Shown: positions 54,632 through 63,857, counted from the stretch's first letter. The stretch is DNA of 64,000 nucleotides from Agromyces cavernae (GCF_021044935.1 NZ_JAJNMP010000002.1:930001-994000), one strand, 5' to 3'. A program made the numbers and translations. The notes: generated from the letters alone by a model not told the origin.

Positions 54632-55657
54632 ATGTCACGACGAATGGGCCGGGTGCTGACGGCAGCGCTGGCGGCGACACTCACGGCAGGACTCGCGTTG
54701 TCCGCGGGAGCGGCGGTCGCCGCACCTGGCGCGAAGCTGAAGCAGTTCCGCGTGCCGACGGCCAACAGCGAGCCGCGCGACATCACCAACGGCTCCGATG
54801 GCAATCGCTGGTTCACCGAGGGCACCGAGTTCACGGCAGCGCCGGCGAAGATCGGTCGCATCACCCCCGCCGGCGTGATCACGGAGTTCGAGGCCATCCT
54901 GGCCGACGGATGCAACTTCTGCATCCTCACCGACATCGAGCAGGGGCAGGGCGACCTCGTCTACATCACCTCCAACGACGCGACGCTCATGCGGTTCAAC
55001 GTGCAGACGCAGGCGTTCGAGGCGCCGGTCGCGATGCCGAACAGCAGCGCGCTCGCCGGCAGCCTCGCCGTGCACGGCGACTTCGTCTTCATCACCGACT
55101 TCAACAACGACGTGGTCTGGCGCTATGACAGCGTCGGCGGAACGTTCGTCTCGTTCGCGGCCAGCAACCCGTCCGATGTGGCGGTCGATGCGGCGGGCAA
55201 CGCCTGGTTCACCGAACCCCAGGCCAACGTCGACCTCACCACCAACATCGCGCGCATCGACGCCGTCACCGGCGTGGTCACGCGAACCGTCGTCGACCCC
55301 GCGGCGCGTGCCATCACGGTCTCGCCCGTAGATGGAAAGGTCTGGTTCGCCGTGCGATTCATCACGCTGCTCTCGCCGCAGGGCGTGGGATTCCTCGATC
55401 CAGCCGATGCGAACAGCGTGACGTACTTCCCGGTCGACGCTACTGGTCCCTCAGGTATCGCGGCGGCGCCCGACGGCACGATCTGGTTCACCCAGGAGAC
55501 CGAGGGCAACGCCGCCAGCGTCACGAATGCGGGCGTCATCACCCAAGGCAAGACGGTCAAGAACAGCGATCCGGCCGGCATCACCGTGGCGCCCGGCGGC
55601 GACCCGTGGTACGCCATGCGGGCGGCGAACAAGATCGGCACGTTGCAGGCCCAGTAG
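54632..55657 (+). CDS. Secreted beta-propeller protein (virginiamycin B lyase-like)
   Basis: A 341-residue protein with a signal peptide (MSRRMGRVL, then hydrophobic to AVAA). The rest consists of repeats of the Vgb/SMP-30 type, such as ITNGSDGNRWFTE, VDAAGNAWFTEP, VSPVDGKVWFA, AAPDGTIWFTQE and VAPGGDPWYA, giving six to seven blades. The catalytic histidine/glutamate loop of true Vgb is not evident, so it may be a binding or structural propeller. It is divergent from the ECF sigma gene. Confidence 0.8.
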   Translation: MSRRMGRVLTAALAATLTAGLALSAGAAVAAPGAKLKQFRVPTANSEPRDITNGSDGNRWFTEGTEFTAAPAKIGRITPAGVITEFEAILADGCNFCILTDIEQGQGDLVYITSNDATLMRFNVQTQAFEAPVAMPNSSALAGSLAVHGDFVFITDFNNDVVWRYDSVGGTFVSFAASNPSDVAVDAAGNAWFTEPQANVDLTTNIARIDAVTGVVTRTVVDPAARAITVSPVDGKVWFAVRFITLLSPQGVGFLDPADANSVTYFPVDATGPSGIAAAPDGTIWFTQETEGNAASVTNAGVITQGKTVKNSDPAGITVAPGGDPWYAMRAANKIGTLQAQ

Positions 55658-55777
55658 CCGCGAAAGCCGATTCACCGATCGGATGCACCACCGCGCCGTC
55701 AGCGCTCAGGTCGAGCTCTGCGCCTCGACGAGAGGAACGGCGTGGTGGTGCTGATCCCGGGGGTCGGGCGTGAGGTC

Positions 55778-56317
55778 TCAAGCCACCCGGCGGGCGACGG
55801 CGACGAGGTCGTCGAGCAGTTCCCGGCCCTCCGGCCACGCTCCGATCCCGCTGTCGGCATTGATGTGCCCAAGAGGCCCGACCGAGACGAACCCGGCGCC
55901 CCAAGTCTCGGCGAGGGCGGCGGCGTACGCCCGGGTCCCGTATGGGTCGTCCTCGCTCGCCACGACCAGGGTGGGCGGCGCGAGCGGATGACGGCCGATG
56001 CGGGCGAACTCGAATGCCTCGACGGGATACCGTGGCCCGTCGGGGTCGGGCGGCGCGACGAGCAACACCGCTGAGGCGCGGCTCGGGTCGAGCGCGACCC
56101 ATTCGGCGGCCGCGAGGCATCCCATGCTGTGCGCGATGATCACCGCACCCGGCCCGACCTCATCGCTCGCGCGGTCGAGCGCTGCGAGCCAGTCGTCGAG
56201 GCGCGGCTCCTCCCACGACGACGGATCGATGCGGACGGCGCTGAGGTCGCGCTCCCAGAGCGTCTGCCAGTGCGCAGGCCCCGAGCCGCCGATGCCGGGG
56301 ACGATGAGGTGAGTCAT
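55778..56317 (-). CDS. RBBP9/YdeN-type serine hydrolase
   Basis: A 179-residue alpha/beta hydrolase: THLIVPGIGGSGPAHWQTLWE, nucleophile in IIAHSMGCLAA, acid in SEDDPYG and His in PLGHINADSGIG. It matches the small RBBP9/YdeN family of unknown substrate. ATG 56317 has gaggtc directly before it. A weak inverted repeat (55685-55697 with 55739-55751, 12 of 13) in the convergent gap may end the transcript. Confidence 0.88.
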   Translation of the reverse strand: MTHLIVPGIGGSGPAHWQTLWERDLSAVRIDPSSWEEPRLDDWLAALDRASDEVGPGAVIIAHSMGCLAAAEWVALDPSRASAVLLVAPPDPDGPRYPVEAFEFARIGRHPLAPPTLVVASEDDPYGTRAYAAALAETWGAGFVSVGPLGHINADSGIGAWPEGRELLDDLVAVARRVA

Positions 56318-56484
56318 GACCTCATGCTGCCAACCCGCGCCGCTCGCGGCATCTTCTGTGACGGCCTGCGTCCGCAGATATCCGGACATTTCGCCGACGG
56401 AGCACTCGGACCCGGCCCCCGTGCCGGTTGGATGGCTCCCTCCGCATACCGTGGCAGACATATGCGATCACATACGGTTGCGGG

Positions 56485-57060
56485 ATGCTTCGCCGCCTCG
56501 TCTCCCGTGTCTACTGGGCTCTCAGCCGGTGGACCCTCACCGGCGAGACGGCCCCCACGCGCCCCTCCGTGCTGATCGGGGCGCCGCACACCTCGAACTG
56601 GGACTTCGTCCTCATGCTCGGCATCGCCTGGCGGCTCGGCATCGACGTGCGCTGGCTCGGCAAGAAGAGCCTGTTCGCCGGATGGCGCGGCCCGACGATG
56701 CGCGGGCTCGGTGGCATCCCCGTCGACCGCGCCGACCCGAGCCGCGTTGTCGGCGAGGTCGTCGCGCGGATTCGTGCGGGCGAGGTCTTCGGCCTCGTCG
56801 TCACACCCGACGGCACCCGCGGCGCGCATGAGTACTGGAAGTCGGGCTTCTACCGCATCGCCCGAGAGACCGGCCTGCCCGTCACCCTCGGCTTCGTCGA
56901 CCGCTCCACGATGACGACCGGACTCGGCCCCACGATCGAACTGACCGGTGACGTCGCCGCCGACATGGACCGCATCCGTGCCTTCTACGCCGACAAGGCG
57001 GGTGTCCGCCCCGATCAGCGCGTCGAGCCGCGCCTGCGCGAAGAGCACACCGCCGGCTGA
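56485..57060 (+). CDS. 1-acyl-glycerol-phosphate acyltransferase-like protein
   Basis: A 191-residue PlsC-fold acyltransferase. Motif I is APHTSNWDF (H-x4-D), motif III is in TPDGTRG, and RGLGGIPVDR is the typical strand between. Small actinobacterial members of this family may acylate glycolipids or phospholipids; no substrate can be named. The start ATG 56485 (MLRRLVS) is chosen because it has the family N-terminus. Confidence 0.88.
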   Translation: MLRRLVSRVYWALSRWTLTGETAPTRPSVLIGAPHTSNWDFVLMLGIAWRLGIDVRWLGKKSLFAGWRGPTMRGLGGIPVDRADPSRVVGEVVARIRAGEVFGLVVTPDGTRGAHEYWKSGFYRIARETGLPVTLGFVDRSTMTTGLGPTIELTGDVAADMDRIRAFYADKAGVRPDQRVEPRLREEHTAG

Positions 57061-57110
57061 GGCCGAGTCGGGCACCCGCGCCTTCCAGCCTGTCGACGTC
57101 ATGTGTGGCG

Positions 57111-57172
57111 CTATCGATTTCCCCTGTCGGTTGTGTATCGTTTCTCGATAGGTGTCTACCGATAATCGATAG
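57111..57172 (+). promoter_or_regulatory. ATCGAT-type operator boxes before the DUF2975 operon
   Basis: ctatcgatt (57111-57119) and aatcgatag (57164-57172) form a perfect inverted pair, and tatcg (57136-57140) with cgata (57146-57150) forms an inner one. All share the ATCGATA core. The last box ends seven bases before ATG 57180. The small HTH protein of the operon is the obvious candidate binder. Confidence 0.6.
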
Positions 57173-57179
57173 GAATCGC

Positions 57180-57656
57180 ATGCAACGGCCGACCATTCTC
57201 GTTCTCAAGGCGCTCATCGCTGTGATGATCCTGCTGATCCTCGCCTGCCAGCTCTTCCTCGTGCCCCCGACCGCGCAGGGTATGAGCCGGGTGTACCCCG
57301 AGTTCGCCGACCTCGTCGTGCCGGGCATCGTGATCGCCGAGCTGTTCCTCCTGTGCATCCAAGTGGTGAACGTGTGCGTGTGGCGGCTGCTGTCGATGGT
57401 CGGCGAGCAGAACATCTTCAGCACCGACGCGTTCCGCTGGGTCGACGTGATCCTCGGCGCGATCATCGCCGCGACCCTGCTCATCGTCGTCGCGTTCGCG
57501 ACGCTGTTCGCCGCCGGCGTCGCCAACCCCTCCGTGCAACTGCTCTGCGCACTCGGCGTCGTCGTCGGCTCGGGGCTCTCCTTCCTCGTCATCGTCATGC
57601 GGGGGCTGCTGAAGAACGCCGCTCAGCTGCAGCAGGACCTCTCCGAGGTGGTCTGA
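57180..57656 (+). CDS. DUF2975 membrane protein
   Basis: A 158-residue protein with four membrane helices (LVLKALIAVMILLILACQL, then around IVIAELFLLCIQVVNV, IIAATLLIVVAFATLF and LGVVVGSGLSFLVIVM). DUF2975 genes usually sit beside a small Cro/CI-like regulator, as here; the pair is thought to be a membrane-linked regulator. The spacer before the gene holds ATCGAT boxes. Confidence 0.85.
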   Translation: MQRPTILVLKALIAVMILLILACQLFLVPPTAQGMSRVYPEFADLVVPGIVIAELFLLCIQVVNVCVWRLLSMVGEQNIFSTDAFRWVDVILGAIIAATLLIVVAFATLFAAGVANPSVQLLCALGVVVGSGLSFLVIVMRGLLKNAAQLQQDLSEVV

Positions 57657-57904
57657 TGCCCATCGTCATCGACCTCGACGTCGAGCTCGCGAAGCGCAAG
57701 ATGTCGGTCGCCGACCTCGCGGCGGCGATCGACATCACCCCCGTGAACGTTTCGGTCTTGAAGAACGGCCGCGCCAAGGCGGTGCGCTTCTCGACGCTCG
57801 ACGCGATCTGCCGGGTGCTCGAGTGCCAGCCCGGCGACATCCTGCGTTGGGTTCCCGATGAGACGGATGCCGCGTCCGACGCCGAATCGGAGGTGTCGGC
57901 ATGA
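57656..57904 (+). CDS. Small Cro/CI-family transcription regulator (YozG-like)
   Basis: An 82-residue helix-turn-helix protein: LDVELAKRKMSVADLAAAID, then ITPVNVSVLKNGRAKAVRFS and LDAICRVLECQPGDILRW. The ATG 57656 overlaps the DUF2975 stop, and the giant membrane protein gene overlaps its stop (ATGA). It probably binds the ATCGAT boxes upstream and is held by DUF2975. Confidence 0.9.
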   Translation: MPIVIDLDVELAKRKMSVADLAAAIDITPVNVSVLKNGRAKAVRFSTLDAICRVLECQPGDILRWVPDETDAASDAESEVSA

Positions 57905-60900
57905 CTCAGCTCACGGCCTCCGTAGCGCGCGGATGGAGCGACGCCGCAGTCGCGTACCTGCTCGACTTGACCGTGTGCCCGGTCTGCTCGGGCGATCGCC
58001 TCAGCGACGGGCGATGCCCGACCTGCGGCGCGCTCGTCGACGCCGAGCTCGGCTCGGCGCTCGTCGCCGCGTCCGAGCGGGCGGCCGCGGCGCTCCGCGA
58101 CCGGCAGTCGGTCGTCGACCGGATTCCGGTGCCGGTCGCCGTGGGTGACCGGGTCACGGCAATGGATGTCCCGGCCCCCGCTTCTCGGGCAGCCGTCGGC
58201 TCCGAGGCATCCGACACGATCGCGCCGCCGCCGAGCGCGAACACGCCGGGAACGCCCGCCGCAGCGCGTCCCGAATCGAGCGCCACGGTCCAGTCGGTGC
58301 TCGCCGTCGCGGGCGCCGGGCTGCTCGCCGTCGCCGCCGTCGTCTTCACCTATTTCAACCCCGACCTCACCGACCACGGCGTGCGCAGCACGATCATCGC
58401 GGCGATCACGTTCGTGTTCCTCGGCGGGGCGTGGTGGCTCGCCCGACGCGGCCTGCGCTTCTCGGCGGAGTCGGTCGGCGGTCTCGGGCTGGTGTTCGGG
58501 GCCCTCGACGTCGCCGCGGTCGTCGAGCTGGCAGCCGACCCGGCGAGCGCATGGCTCAGCGCTGCGGTCGCCACGCTCCTCGGCGGTGCCGCGATGGCGG
58601 TGTTCGGGCTCCTGGCACGAATCCGCATCTGGATCTGGGCGTCGCTCGTCGCGCTCGCAACCGTTCCCGCGATGTTCGGGTACGCAGGCGAAGACGTCGG
58701 GACCTCACTCGCCGGCCACCTCGCTGCGGCGTACGCCGCGTTCGGCCTCATCGCGATGGCTCGGCGCATCGCACCGCGGTTCGGCGGTCGCCTCGTCGCA
58801 GAGGAACGCACCCTCACGTTCCTGCAGATCGTCGCCGTGCCGCTTGTCATCGTGCTGGTGCCGTTCGTCGACGCGACGTCGAACGCGACCCGCTGGCTCG
58901 TCGTCGCGGGCACCCTCGCGAGCATCTCGGTGCTCGGCGTGCTCTCGTCGCGCCACCCTGCGCGCGGGTTCTGGAGCGCGCTCGCGGGCTTCACTGGCAT
59001 CGCCGCGGTCGCGGTGCTGCCGTTCGCGACCGGCCTCGGCGACGACCTGCCGGCGTTCTGGGCGATCACCGTGCTCGTCGGGGGTGCGCACGTCGGACTC
59101 ATCGCGGCGTGGCTGCTCGCGCCGGCTCTTCGCGGCGTGGCGCCGCAGGCGTATGCAGCCGGCGCGCTCGGCGCGGTCGCGGCATCCGTCGCCGTTCCCG
59201 CGTTCACCGGAGCCATAGCGGTCCTCACCACGCTCGCCGGAACACTCACCCCCGTGCCGTACGAGGCACCGCTCACCGAGACCGGCGACATCGTCGCGGT
59301 CGCGTCGGCGTGCGCGATCTCAGCGATCGGCCTCGCCTCGATCGCGGTGATCACCGCACGTCGGCTCCGCCTCACGACCGCGCCGTCCGAGGCGGCTCCG
59401 CAGCGCGGGACCGACGGAGTACTCGGCACCTTCGCAGCGTTGCTCGGCATGCTCGCCTGGCTCCTGTTCGCCTGCCCCCCTGCGTTCGCCGTCGGGGTGC
59501 GCATCGCGATCGCGCTGACGCTCGTGCTCGTGGTCGTCGTGGCCCTGCGAATCTTCGCCGTGCGCCCCGGCACCCTCCCGGGCGGCTCACTCCTCGGAGG
59601 AGCGCACGTTGCGATCCTGCTGGGTGCGCTGCTCGCGGGCACGGATGCCACGACCCAGCCGTGGGCCGGAATCGCGGTGCTCGTGGCACTCACGGCGCTC
59701 GCCCTCGAAATGCCCGCGAAGGCGCGCTTCCTCTACGTCGGCACCGGCTTCGCCTACGCGCTGTCGGTCGTCGCAACGGTGCTCGGCACGACCGCGCTCG
59801 GGGGCATCGCGCAGTGGTGCCTCACGACCGCGGTCGCCCTGCTCGTCGCGATCGTCGCGACGTTCCTGCCGCGGGTCGGAGCGCGCTCGTGGTGGGCGAT
59901 CCTCGCGGTCGCCGCCGTGCCCTTCGGCATCGGCATCGTGCAGGTCGTGTTCGAGCGCAGCGGCTGGACCGCGCTCTCGACGGGGCTCATGCTGCTGCTC
60001 GCGGCGACCCTCGTGATCACACGCCGCCCCGGACTCGGCGTCGGGCTCCGCACCGCGGCGGCGGCGCTCATCGTGCCGAGTGCCGCCGTGGTCGTGGTCT
60101 GCCTCGGAGCGGAGGTGCTCGCCGCCAGCGCCTCCCCCGTCGTGCTGCCCGTGATCGCGGCGATCGTCGCGGCGGTCCTGCCCGCGACTGCGGCCATCGG
60201 GCGGGCGCTCGAACGTCACGGCCTCGACGCCGTGGCATCACGCGCCGCGCGCATCGCCATCGAGTGGTCGACGCTCACGACCGGCGCGATCGCGGTGCTG
60301 CTCTCGCTCGTACGCCTCGCGGCAGGCCTCGAGACGACACTCGTCGTGCTCGTGGTGCTCGGACTCGGTGCCACCGCGATGGCCGTCGTGCAGCGCCGTC
60401 GGCTCGGTTGGTGGCTCGCTGCAGCGAGCTTCACGGGCGCGCTCTGGAGCATTTGGGGCCTCGCCGGCGTCACCGAGATCGAGGCGTTCCTCGTACCGCC
60501 GGGCCTGACCGCAGCGCTCGTCGGCGCGGTGCTCACGGCTCGTGGTGCGCGCGGGTTCGCGCTCGTGGCATCCGGGCTGCTCGTCGCGGTGCTGCCGACG
60601 CTGCTGACGCTCGGAGTCTCATTGCTCTCGATCGCCGAGGGCGACGGCGCCGACGGCGCCGCCGACCTGCGCGGGTGGGCGCTGATCGGCGCGGCCTGGC
60701 TGCTCGTCGCGATCGGACTGATGATCGGCCGCAGAGGCGGCGACAGCGGTTCGCCGCGCGCTGCGCGGCTTCGGACGCTGCGACCGGCGGTCTTCTCATC
60801 GGCGATCGTCGCCGCCGCGGCCGGTGCGCTGCAGGGCGCGCGCCTGGGTGTCGACGGCATGCCCGCGTCACCCCTCGTCGGCATCCCGCTCGTGCTCGTG

Positions 60901-61740
60901 TGCGCGGGCGTCGGCCTCATCGGCGCGGCGGCGGCGACGACGGCGGGGCGTGCGATCGCCGCGGGCGCCCCAACCGGTTCGGCGCTCGCTCGATCGCGAT
61001 GGCTGACCGCTCCGGCGCTCGTCTACCTCGCGTTCGCGGCGTGGCCCGCGATCCGCACCGAGTGGCCCGAGATCTGGTCGATGTGGGCGCTCATGCTCGC
61101 CCTGCTGGCCGTCATGCTGCTCTCGGCGGTGCGCTCGCTCACCGCCAGCACGAGCCTGCCGCCCGTGTGGTTCGCCTTCGCGGTCGCGTTCGTGACGGCG
61201 GTGGTCGCGTGGAGCCCGCGCGAACTGCGCGTGGAGTGGTTCTCGGTGCCGCTCGGCCTGTTCCTGCTCGCGGCCGGCGTGGTCGCGCTTCGGCGGGGCG
61301 GGGCCGACGACTCGATGCGGGATGCCGCGGCAACGACCGATGACGTACGTCGGCGCTCGCTCGCGGCCTGGCCGGGGGGTTGGCGCGGATCGTGGGTGCT
61401 GCTCGCCCCCGGGCTCGTCGTGCTGCTCTCCGCGTCGATCGCGGCGACCTTCACCGACCCGCAGACGTGGCGGGCCATCCTCGTCATCCTGTTCGCGCTG
61501 ACCGCGATCCTCGTCGGCTCGGCCAGGAAGCTCGCCGCGCCGTTCCTCATCGGCATCATCGTGCTGCCGATCGAGAACGTGGTCGTCTTCGCCGTGCAGA
61601 TCGGCCGCGGCATCGAGTCGATGCCGTGGTGGATCACCCTCGCCGTGGTCGGCGCCGTGCTGCTCATCATCGCCGTCACGACCGAGCGGCGCGCGGGCGC
61701 CCAGCAGGGCATCGCCGCGCGGCTGGGTGATCTGCGATGA
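57901..61740 (+). CDS. Giant polytopic membrane protein (SCO7613-like)
   Basis: A 1279-residue protein. The N-terminus has a rubredoxin-like zinc ribbon, CPVC (26-29) and CPTC (39-42), a short Pro/Ala linker (about 75-125), then about 35 membrane helices to the C-terminus, with no soluble domain. It fits the SCO7613 C-terminal-domain proteins of actinobacteria. Role unknown; the zinc ribbon resembles small cytoplasmic sensory or adaptor domains. It is the last gene of the operon. The C-terminus is followed by a weak hairpin at 61770-61806. Confidence 0.85.
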   Translation: MTQLTASVARGWSDAAVAYLLDLTVCPVCSGDRLSDGRCPTCGALVDAELGSALVAASERAAAALRDRQSVVDRIPVPVAVGDRVTAMDVPAPASRAAVGSEASDTIAPPPSANTPGTPAAARPESSATVQSVLAVAGAGLLAVAAVVFTYFNPDLTDHGVRSTIIAAITFVFLGGAWWLARRGLRFSAESVGGLGLVFGALDVAAVVELAADPASAWLSAAVATLLGGAAMAVFGLLARIRIWIWASLVALATVPAMFGYAGEDVGTSLAGHLAAAYAAFGLIAMARRIAPRFGGRLVAEERTLTFLQIVAVPLVIVLVPFVDATSNATRWLVVAGTLASISVLGVLSSRHPARGFWSALAGFTGIAAVAVLPFATGLGDDLPAFWAITVLVGGAHVGLIAAWLLAPALRGVAPQAYAAGALGAVAASVAVPAFTGAIAVLTTLAGTLTPVPYEAPLTETGDIVAVASACAISAIGLASIAVITARRLRLTTAPSEAAPQRGTDGVLGTFAALLGMLAWLLFACPPAFAVGVRIAIALTLVLVVVVALRIFAVRPGTLPGGSLLGGAHVAILLGALLAGTDATTQPWAGIAVLVALTALALEMPAKARFLYVGTGFAYALSVVATVLGTTALGGIAQWCLTTAVALLVAIVATFLPRVGARSWWAILAVAAVPFGIGIVQVVFERSGWTALSTGLMLLLAATLVITRRPGLGVGLRTAAAALIVPSAAVVVVCLGAEVLAASASPVVLPVIAAIVAAVLPATAAIGRALERHGLDAVASRAARIAIEWSTLTTGAIAVLLSLVRLAAGLETTLVVLVVLGLGATAMAVVQRRRLGWWLAAASFTGALWSIWGLAGVTEIEAFLVPPGLTAALVGAVLTARGARGFALVASGLLVAVLPTLLTLGVSLLSIAEGDGADGAADLRGWALIGAAWLLVAIGLMIGRRGGDSGSPRAARLRTLRPAVFSSAIVAAAAGALQGARLGVDGMPASPLVGIPLVLVCAGVGLIGAAAATTAGRAIAAGAPTGSALARSRWLTAPALVYLAFAAWPAIRTEWPEIWSMWALMLALLAVMLLSAVRSLTASTSLPPVWFAFAVAFVTAVVAWSPRELRVEWFSVPLGLFLLAAGVVALRRGGADDSMRDAAATTDDVRRRSLAAWPGGWRGSWVLLAPGLVVLLSASIAATFTDPQTWRAILVILFALTAILVGSARKLAAPFLIGIIVLPIENVVVFAVQIGRGIESMPWWITLAVVGAVLLIIAVTTERRAGAQQGIAARLGDLR

Positions 61741-61769
61741 GGTGGGCGGTGGCCGGGCCTAGACAATGT

Positions 61770-61806
61770 GAAAGGCCCTGGCGTCTGTCGACTCGTCGGG
61801 CCTTTC
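61770..61806 (+). terminator. Possible terminator after the giant membrane protein
   Basis: A 9-bp stem, gaaaggccc (61770-61778) with gggcctttc (61798-61806), and a 19-base loop. Beyond it, 61807-62020 shows nothing but short frames without support. Confidence 0.45.
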
Positions 61807-62020
61807 TATGCCGAAGCGTCCTTCGGTGGTGAGGATGATCATACGCCGCTCGTCGCAGGATGCAAGAGGTTCGTGACATTCGCTCACATCCAGTGTCAGC
61901 CTTCGCCTTCGGCGACCTCGACTGCGAACCGCAGCCCAGCCTGCGGCCGGACGCTGCCGTAGACGGTCACCGCAGCCACTGCAGGAAGACGCGGCCGACA
62001 CGCCGCTCGCCTTCGCGCGT

Positions 62021-62569
62021 TCAGCGCTCCCAGTCACGCTTCAGCAGTCCGTACACCCAGGTGTCGGACACGTCGCCGTTGACGATGCAGTCCTCGCGCA
62101 GGGTCCCCTCGCGCACGAAGTCGAGCTTCTCGAGCACTCGGGCCGAGGCCGCGTTGCGGGTATCGGTCTCGGACTGGACCCGATTGAGATCGAGCGTGTC
62201 GAAGGCCCATCCGAGGATGGCGCGCGCCGACTCGGTCGCATAGCCGTGGCCCCACGCCGCCTTGGTGAAGCAGTAGCCCAGGGAGGCGCTGCGAAAGTCC
62301 GGGTTCCAGCTGTTGAAGGTGCACCAACCGATGAACGCCTGGTCGGCGACGCGCTCGATCGCTACGCGGGCACCACTGCCTTCCTCCGCCATCCGTCGGC
62401 AGCCGTCCATGAAGCGCGCGATCGAGGCTCGGTCGACCCACGGCGGAGAGTCCCAATAGCGCAGCACCTCGGCGTCGCTCTGCAACGCGAAGAGCGCATC
62501 GGCATCGTCGTCCGTGAACGGACGAAGTCGCAAGCGTTCGGTTTCCAAGGTCGGGGTCGGTAGTGCCAT
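62021..62569 (-). CDS. GNAT family acetyltransferase (RimJ/RimL-like)
   Basis: A 182-residue enzyme: ETERLRLRPFTDDDADALFAL, the acetyl-CoA loop GYCFTKAAWGHGYATESARAI and ETDTRNAASARVLEKLDFVRE. The start ATG 62569 (MALPTPT) has gagggtg six bases upstream; an ATG at 62590 is less likely. Confidence 0.88.
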   Translation of the reverse strand: MALPTPTLETERLRLRPFTDDDADALFALQSDAEVLRYWDSPPWVDRASIARFMDGCRRMAEEGSGARVAIERVADQAFIGWCTFNSWNPDFRSASLGYCFTKAAWGHGYATESARAILGWAFDTLDLNRVQSETDTRNAASARVLEKLDFVREGTLREDCIVNGDVSDTWVYGLLKRDWER

Positions 62570-62589
62570 GGAGTCACCCTCGCAGGACA

Positions 62590-62623
62590 CGGTTCGCCCT
62601 GATCACTCGATCAGGGCGAACCG
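62590..62623 (-). terminator. Terminator hairpin after the hydrolase gene
   Basis: A perfect 15-bp stem, cggttcgccctgatc (62590-62604) with gatcagggcgaaccg (62609-62623), loop actc, 29 bases past the hydrolase stop. Confidence 0.75.
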
Positions 62624-62652
62624 GAGTTCGATGACGCCACGCACCGCCGACC

Positions 62653-63228
62653 TCAGGGTCCGATCTCGGCGAGGAACCCCTTCACCCGCTCCATGAGCAG
62701 TGCGGACGCCTCCGGGTCGTACGTGTCGAGCGAGGAGTCGGCGAAGAGATGCTGGTCGCCGGGGTAGACGAACAGCTCGGCGTGGCTCGTCGAGCCGACG
62801 AGTTCGTGCGCGGCCGGCAGGTCCTCGTCGAAGAACTCGTCGCCCTCCTTGCCGTGGATCTGCACCGGCACCCCCTCGGGCCATACTCCCCCGAACTCCG
62901 CGACCGGAATGCAAGAGTACATGAGCAGCGCCCCGCGGGCACCGGGCCGGGTCTGCGCGAATCGCTGGGCGATCATCACGCCGAACGAGAATCCGGCGTA
63001 GACGAGCTCAGTACCGAGCTCCTCCGCCGCGGCGGCGCCGCGCTCCCGGATGGCGTCGAGCCCTGTCTCGCGCGCGAATCCGAAACCCTCCTCGATGCTG
63101 CCGAACGTGCGCCCGTCGAACAGATCGGGCGTGTGCACGGTATGGCCGGCCTGTCGCAGGTCGTCGGCGAAGGCCTGCACACCGTCGGTCAGGCCCTGGA
63201 TGTGGTGGTACAGCAGCACTTCGGCCAT
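62653..63228 (-). CDS. Dienelactone hydrolase family protein
   Basis: A 191-residue alpha/beta hydrolase of the DLH type: LLYHHIQGLTDGVQAFADDL, nucleophile in AGFSFGVMIAQ, acid in KEGDEFFDED and His in PGDQHLFADSS. The nucleophile is serine where classic dienelactone hydrolases have cysteine. The gene is divergent from an HTH regulator over a 65-base gap with a palindrome. Confidence 0.9.
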   Translation of the reverse strand: MAEVLLYHHIQGLTDGVQAFADDLRQAGHTVHTPDLFDGRTFGSIEEGFGFARETGLDAIRERGAAAAEELGTELVYAGFSFGVMIAQRFAQTRPGARGALLMYSCIPVAEFGGVWPEGVPVQIHGKEGDEFFDEDLPAAHELVGSTSHAELFVYPGDQHLFADSSLDTYDPEASALLMERVKGFLAEIGP

Positions 63229-63248
63229 GTCAGCGACTTCCCTCCGAT

Positions 63249-63268
63249 TGATCGATTCTTTTGGATCA
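63249..63268. promoter_or_regulatory. Candidate operator in the divergent gap
   Basis: tgatc (63249-63253) and gatca (63264-63268) are separated by ten bases, midway between the hydrolase and regulator genes; symmetric spacing suits a dimeric winged-helix repressor. Confidence 0.5.
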
Positions 63269-63293
63269 TTCCACGATGCTAGTCTGTTCGGTC

Positions 63294-63857
63294 ATGGCGG
63301 ACAACCCTCCGGACTACGAGCTCGCCGATCGGATGGCACTGACCGAGCCGGCCCAGGTGAGAGCCATCGGCCACCCGGTCCGCACCATGATCCTGCAGCT
63401 CCTCCACGAGCGGGCTGCGACCGTCACCGAGTTGGCGGCGGCGATCGCACGCCCGAAGAGCACGGTCGCGCACCACGTGGACGTGCTCACCCGCAACGGC
63501 TTGCTCCGGGTGGTGCGCACGCGGAAGGTGCGGGCGATCGACGAACGCTTCTACGGGCGCACCGCGCGCATGTTCTCCGTGGCGGCGGAGCCGTCATCCA
63601 CCGGCGGAGCGGCGTCGGGCGACTTCAACGACTTCGAGGTCGCTGCACGCGAGTCTGCGACGGCGTTCGAGGAGGGAAGGCTCTGGGGCTTCATCCGGCA
63701 TGCGCGCATCTCGGAGGATCAGGCCTCCGAGTTCTGGGACCGCATGGCCGAACTGGTCGATGAGTTCGACCGACTGCCGAGGTCCGGCGAGACGGTCTAC
63801 GGGTTCGCGATCGGCATCTACCCCACCGCCTACCCGGCCCTACCGGCCGCAGAGTGA
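63294..63857 (+). CDS. ArsR-type winged-helix transcription regulator
   Basis: A 187-residue regulator with an N-terminal ArsR-like helix-turn-helix (VRAIGHPVRTMILQLLHERAATVTEL, then ARPKSTVAHHVDVLTRNGLL) and a C-terminal helical part (FEVAARESATAFEEGRLWGF). No metal-binding cysteines are seen, so it is likely a small-molecule or protein-regulated repressor of the divergent hydrolase gene. The start ATG 63294 (MADNPPD) is preferred to 63261. Confidence 0.88.
   Translation: MADNPPDYELADRMALTEPAQVRAIGHPVRTMILQLLHERAATVTELAAAIARPKSTVAHHVDVLTRNGLLRVVRTRKVRAIDERFYGRTARMFSVAAEPSSTGGAASGDFNDFEVAARESATAFEEGRLWGFIRHARISEDQASEFWDRMAELVDEFDRLPRSGETVYGFAIGIYPTAYPALPAAE

Noticed and set aside
61759..62037. 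Small frames on both strands in the gap after the giant membrane protein
   Set aside because: No ribosome site, no motif and poor composition.
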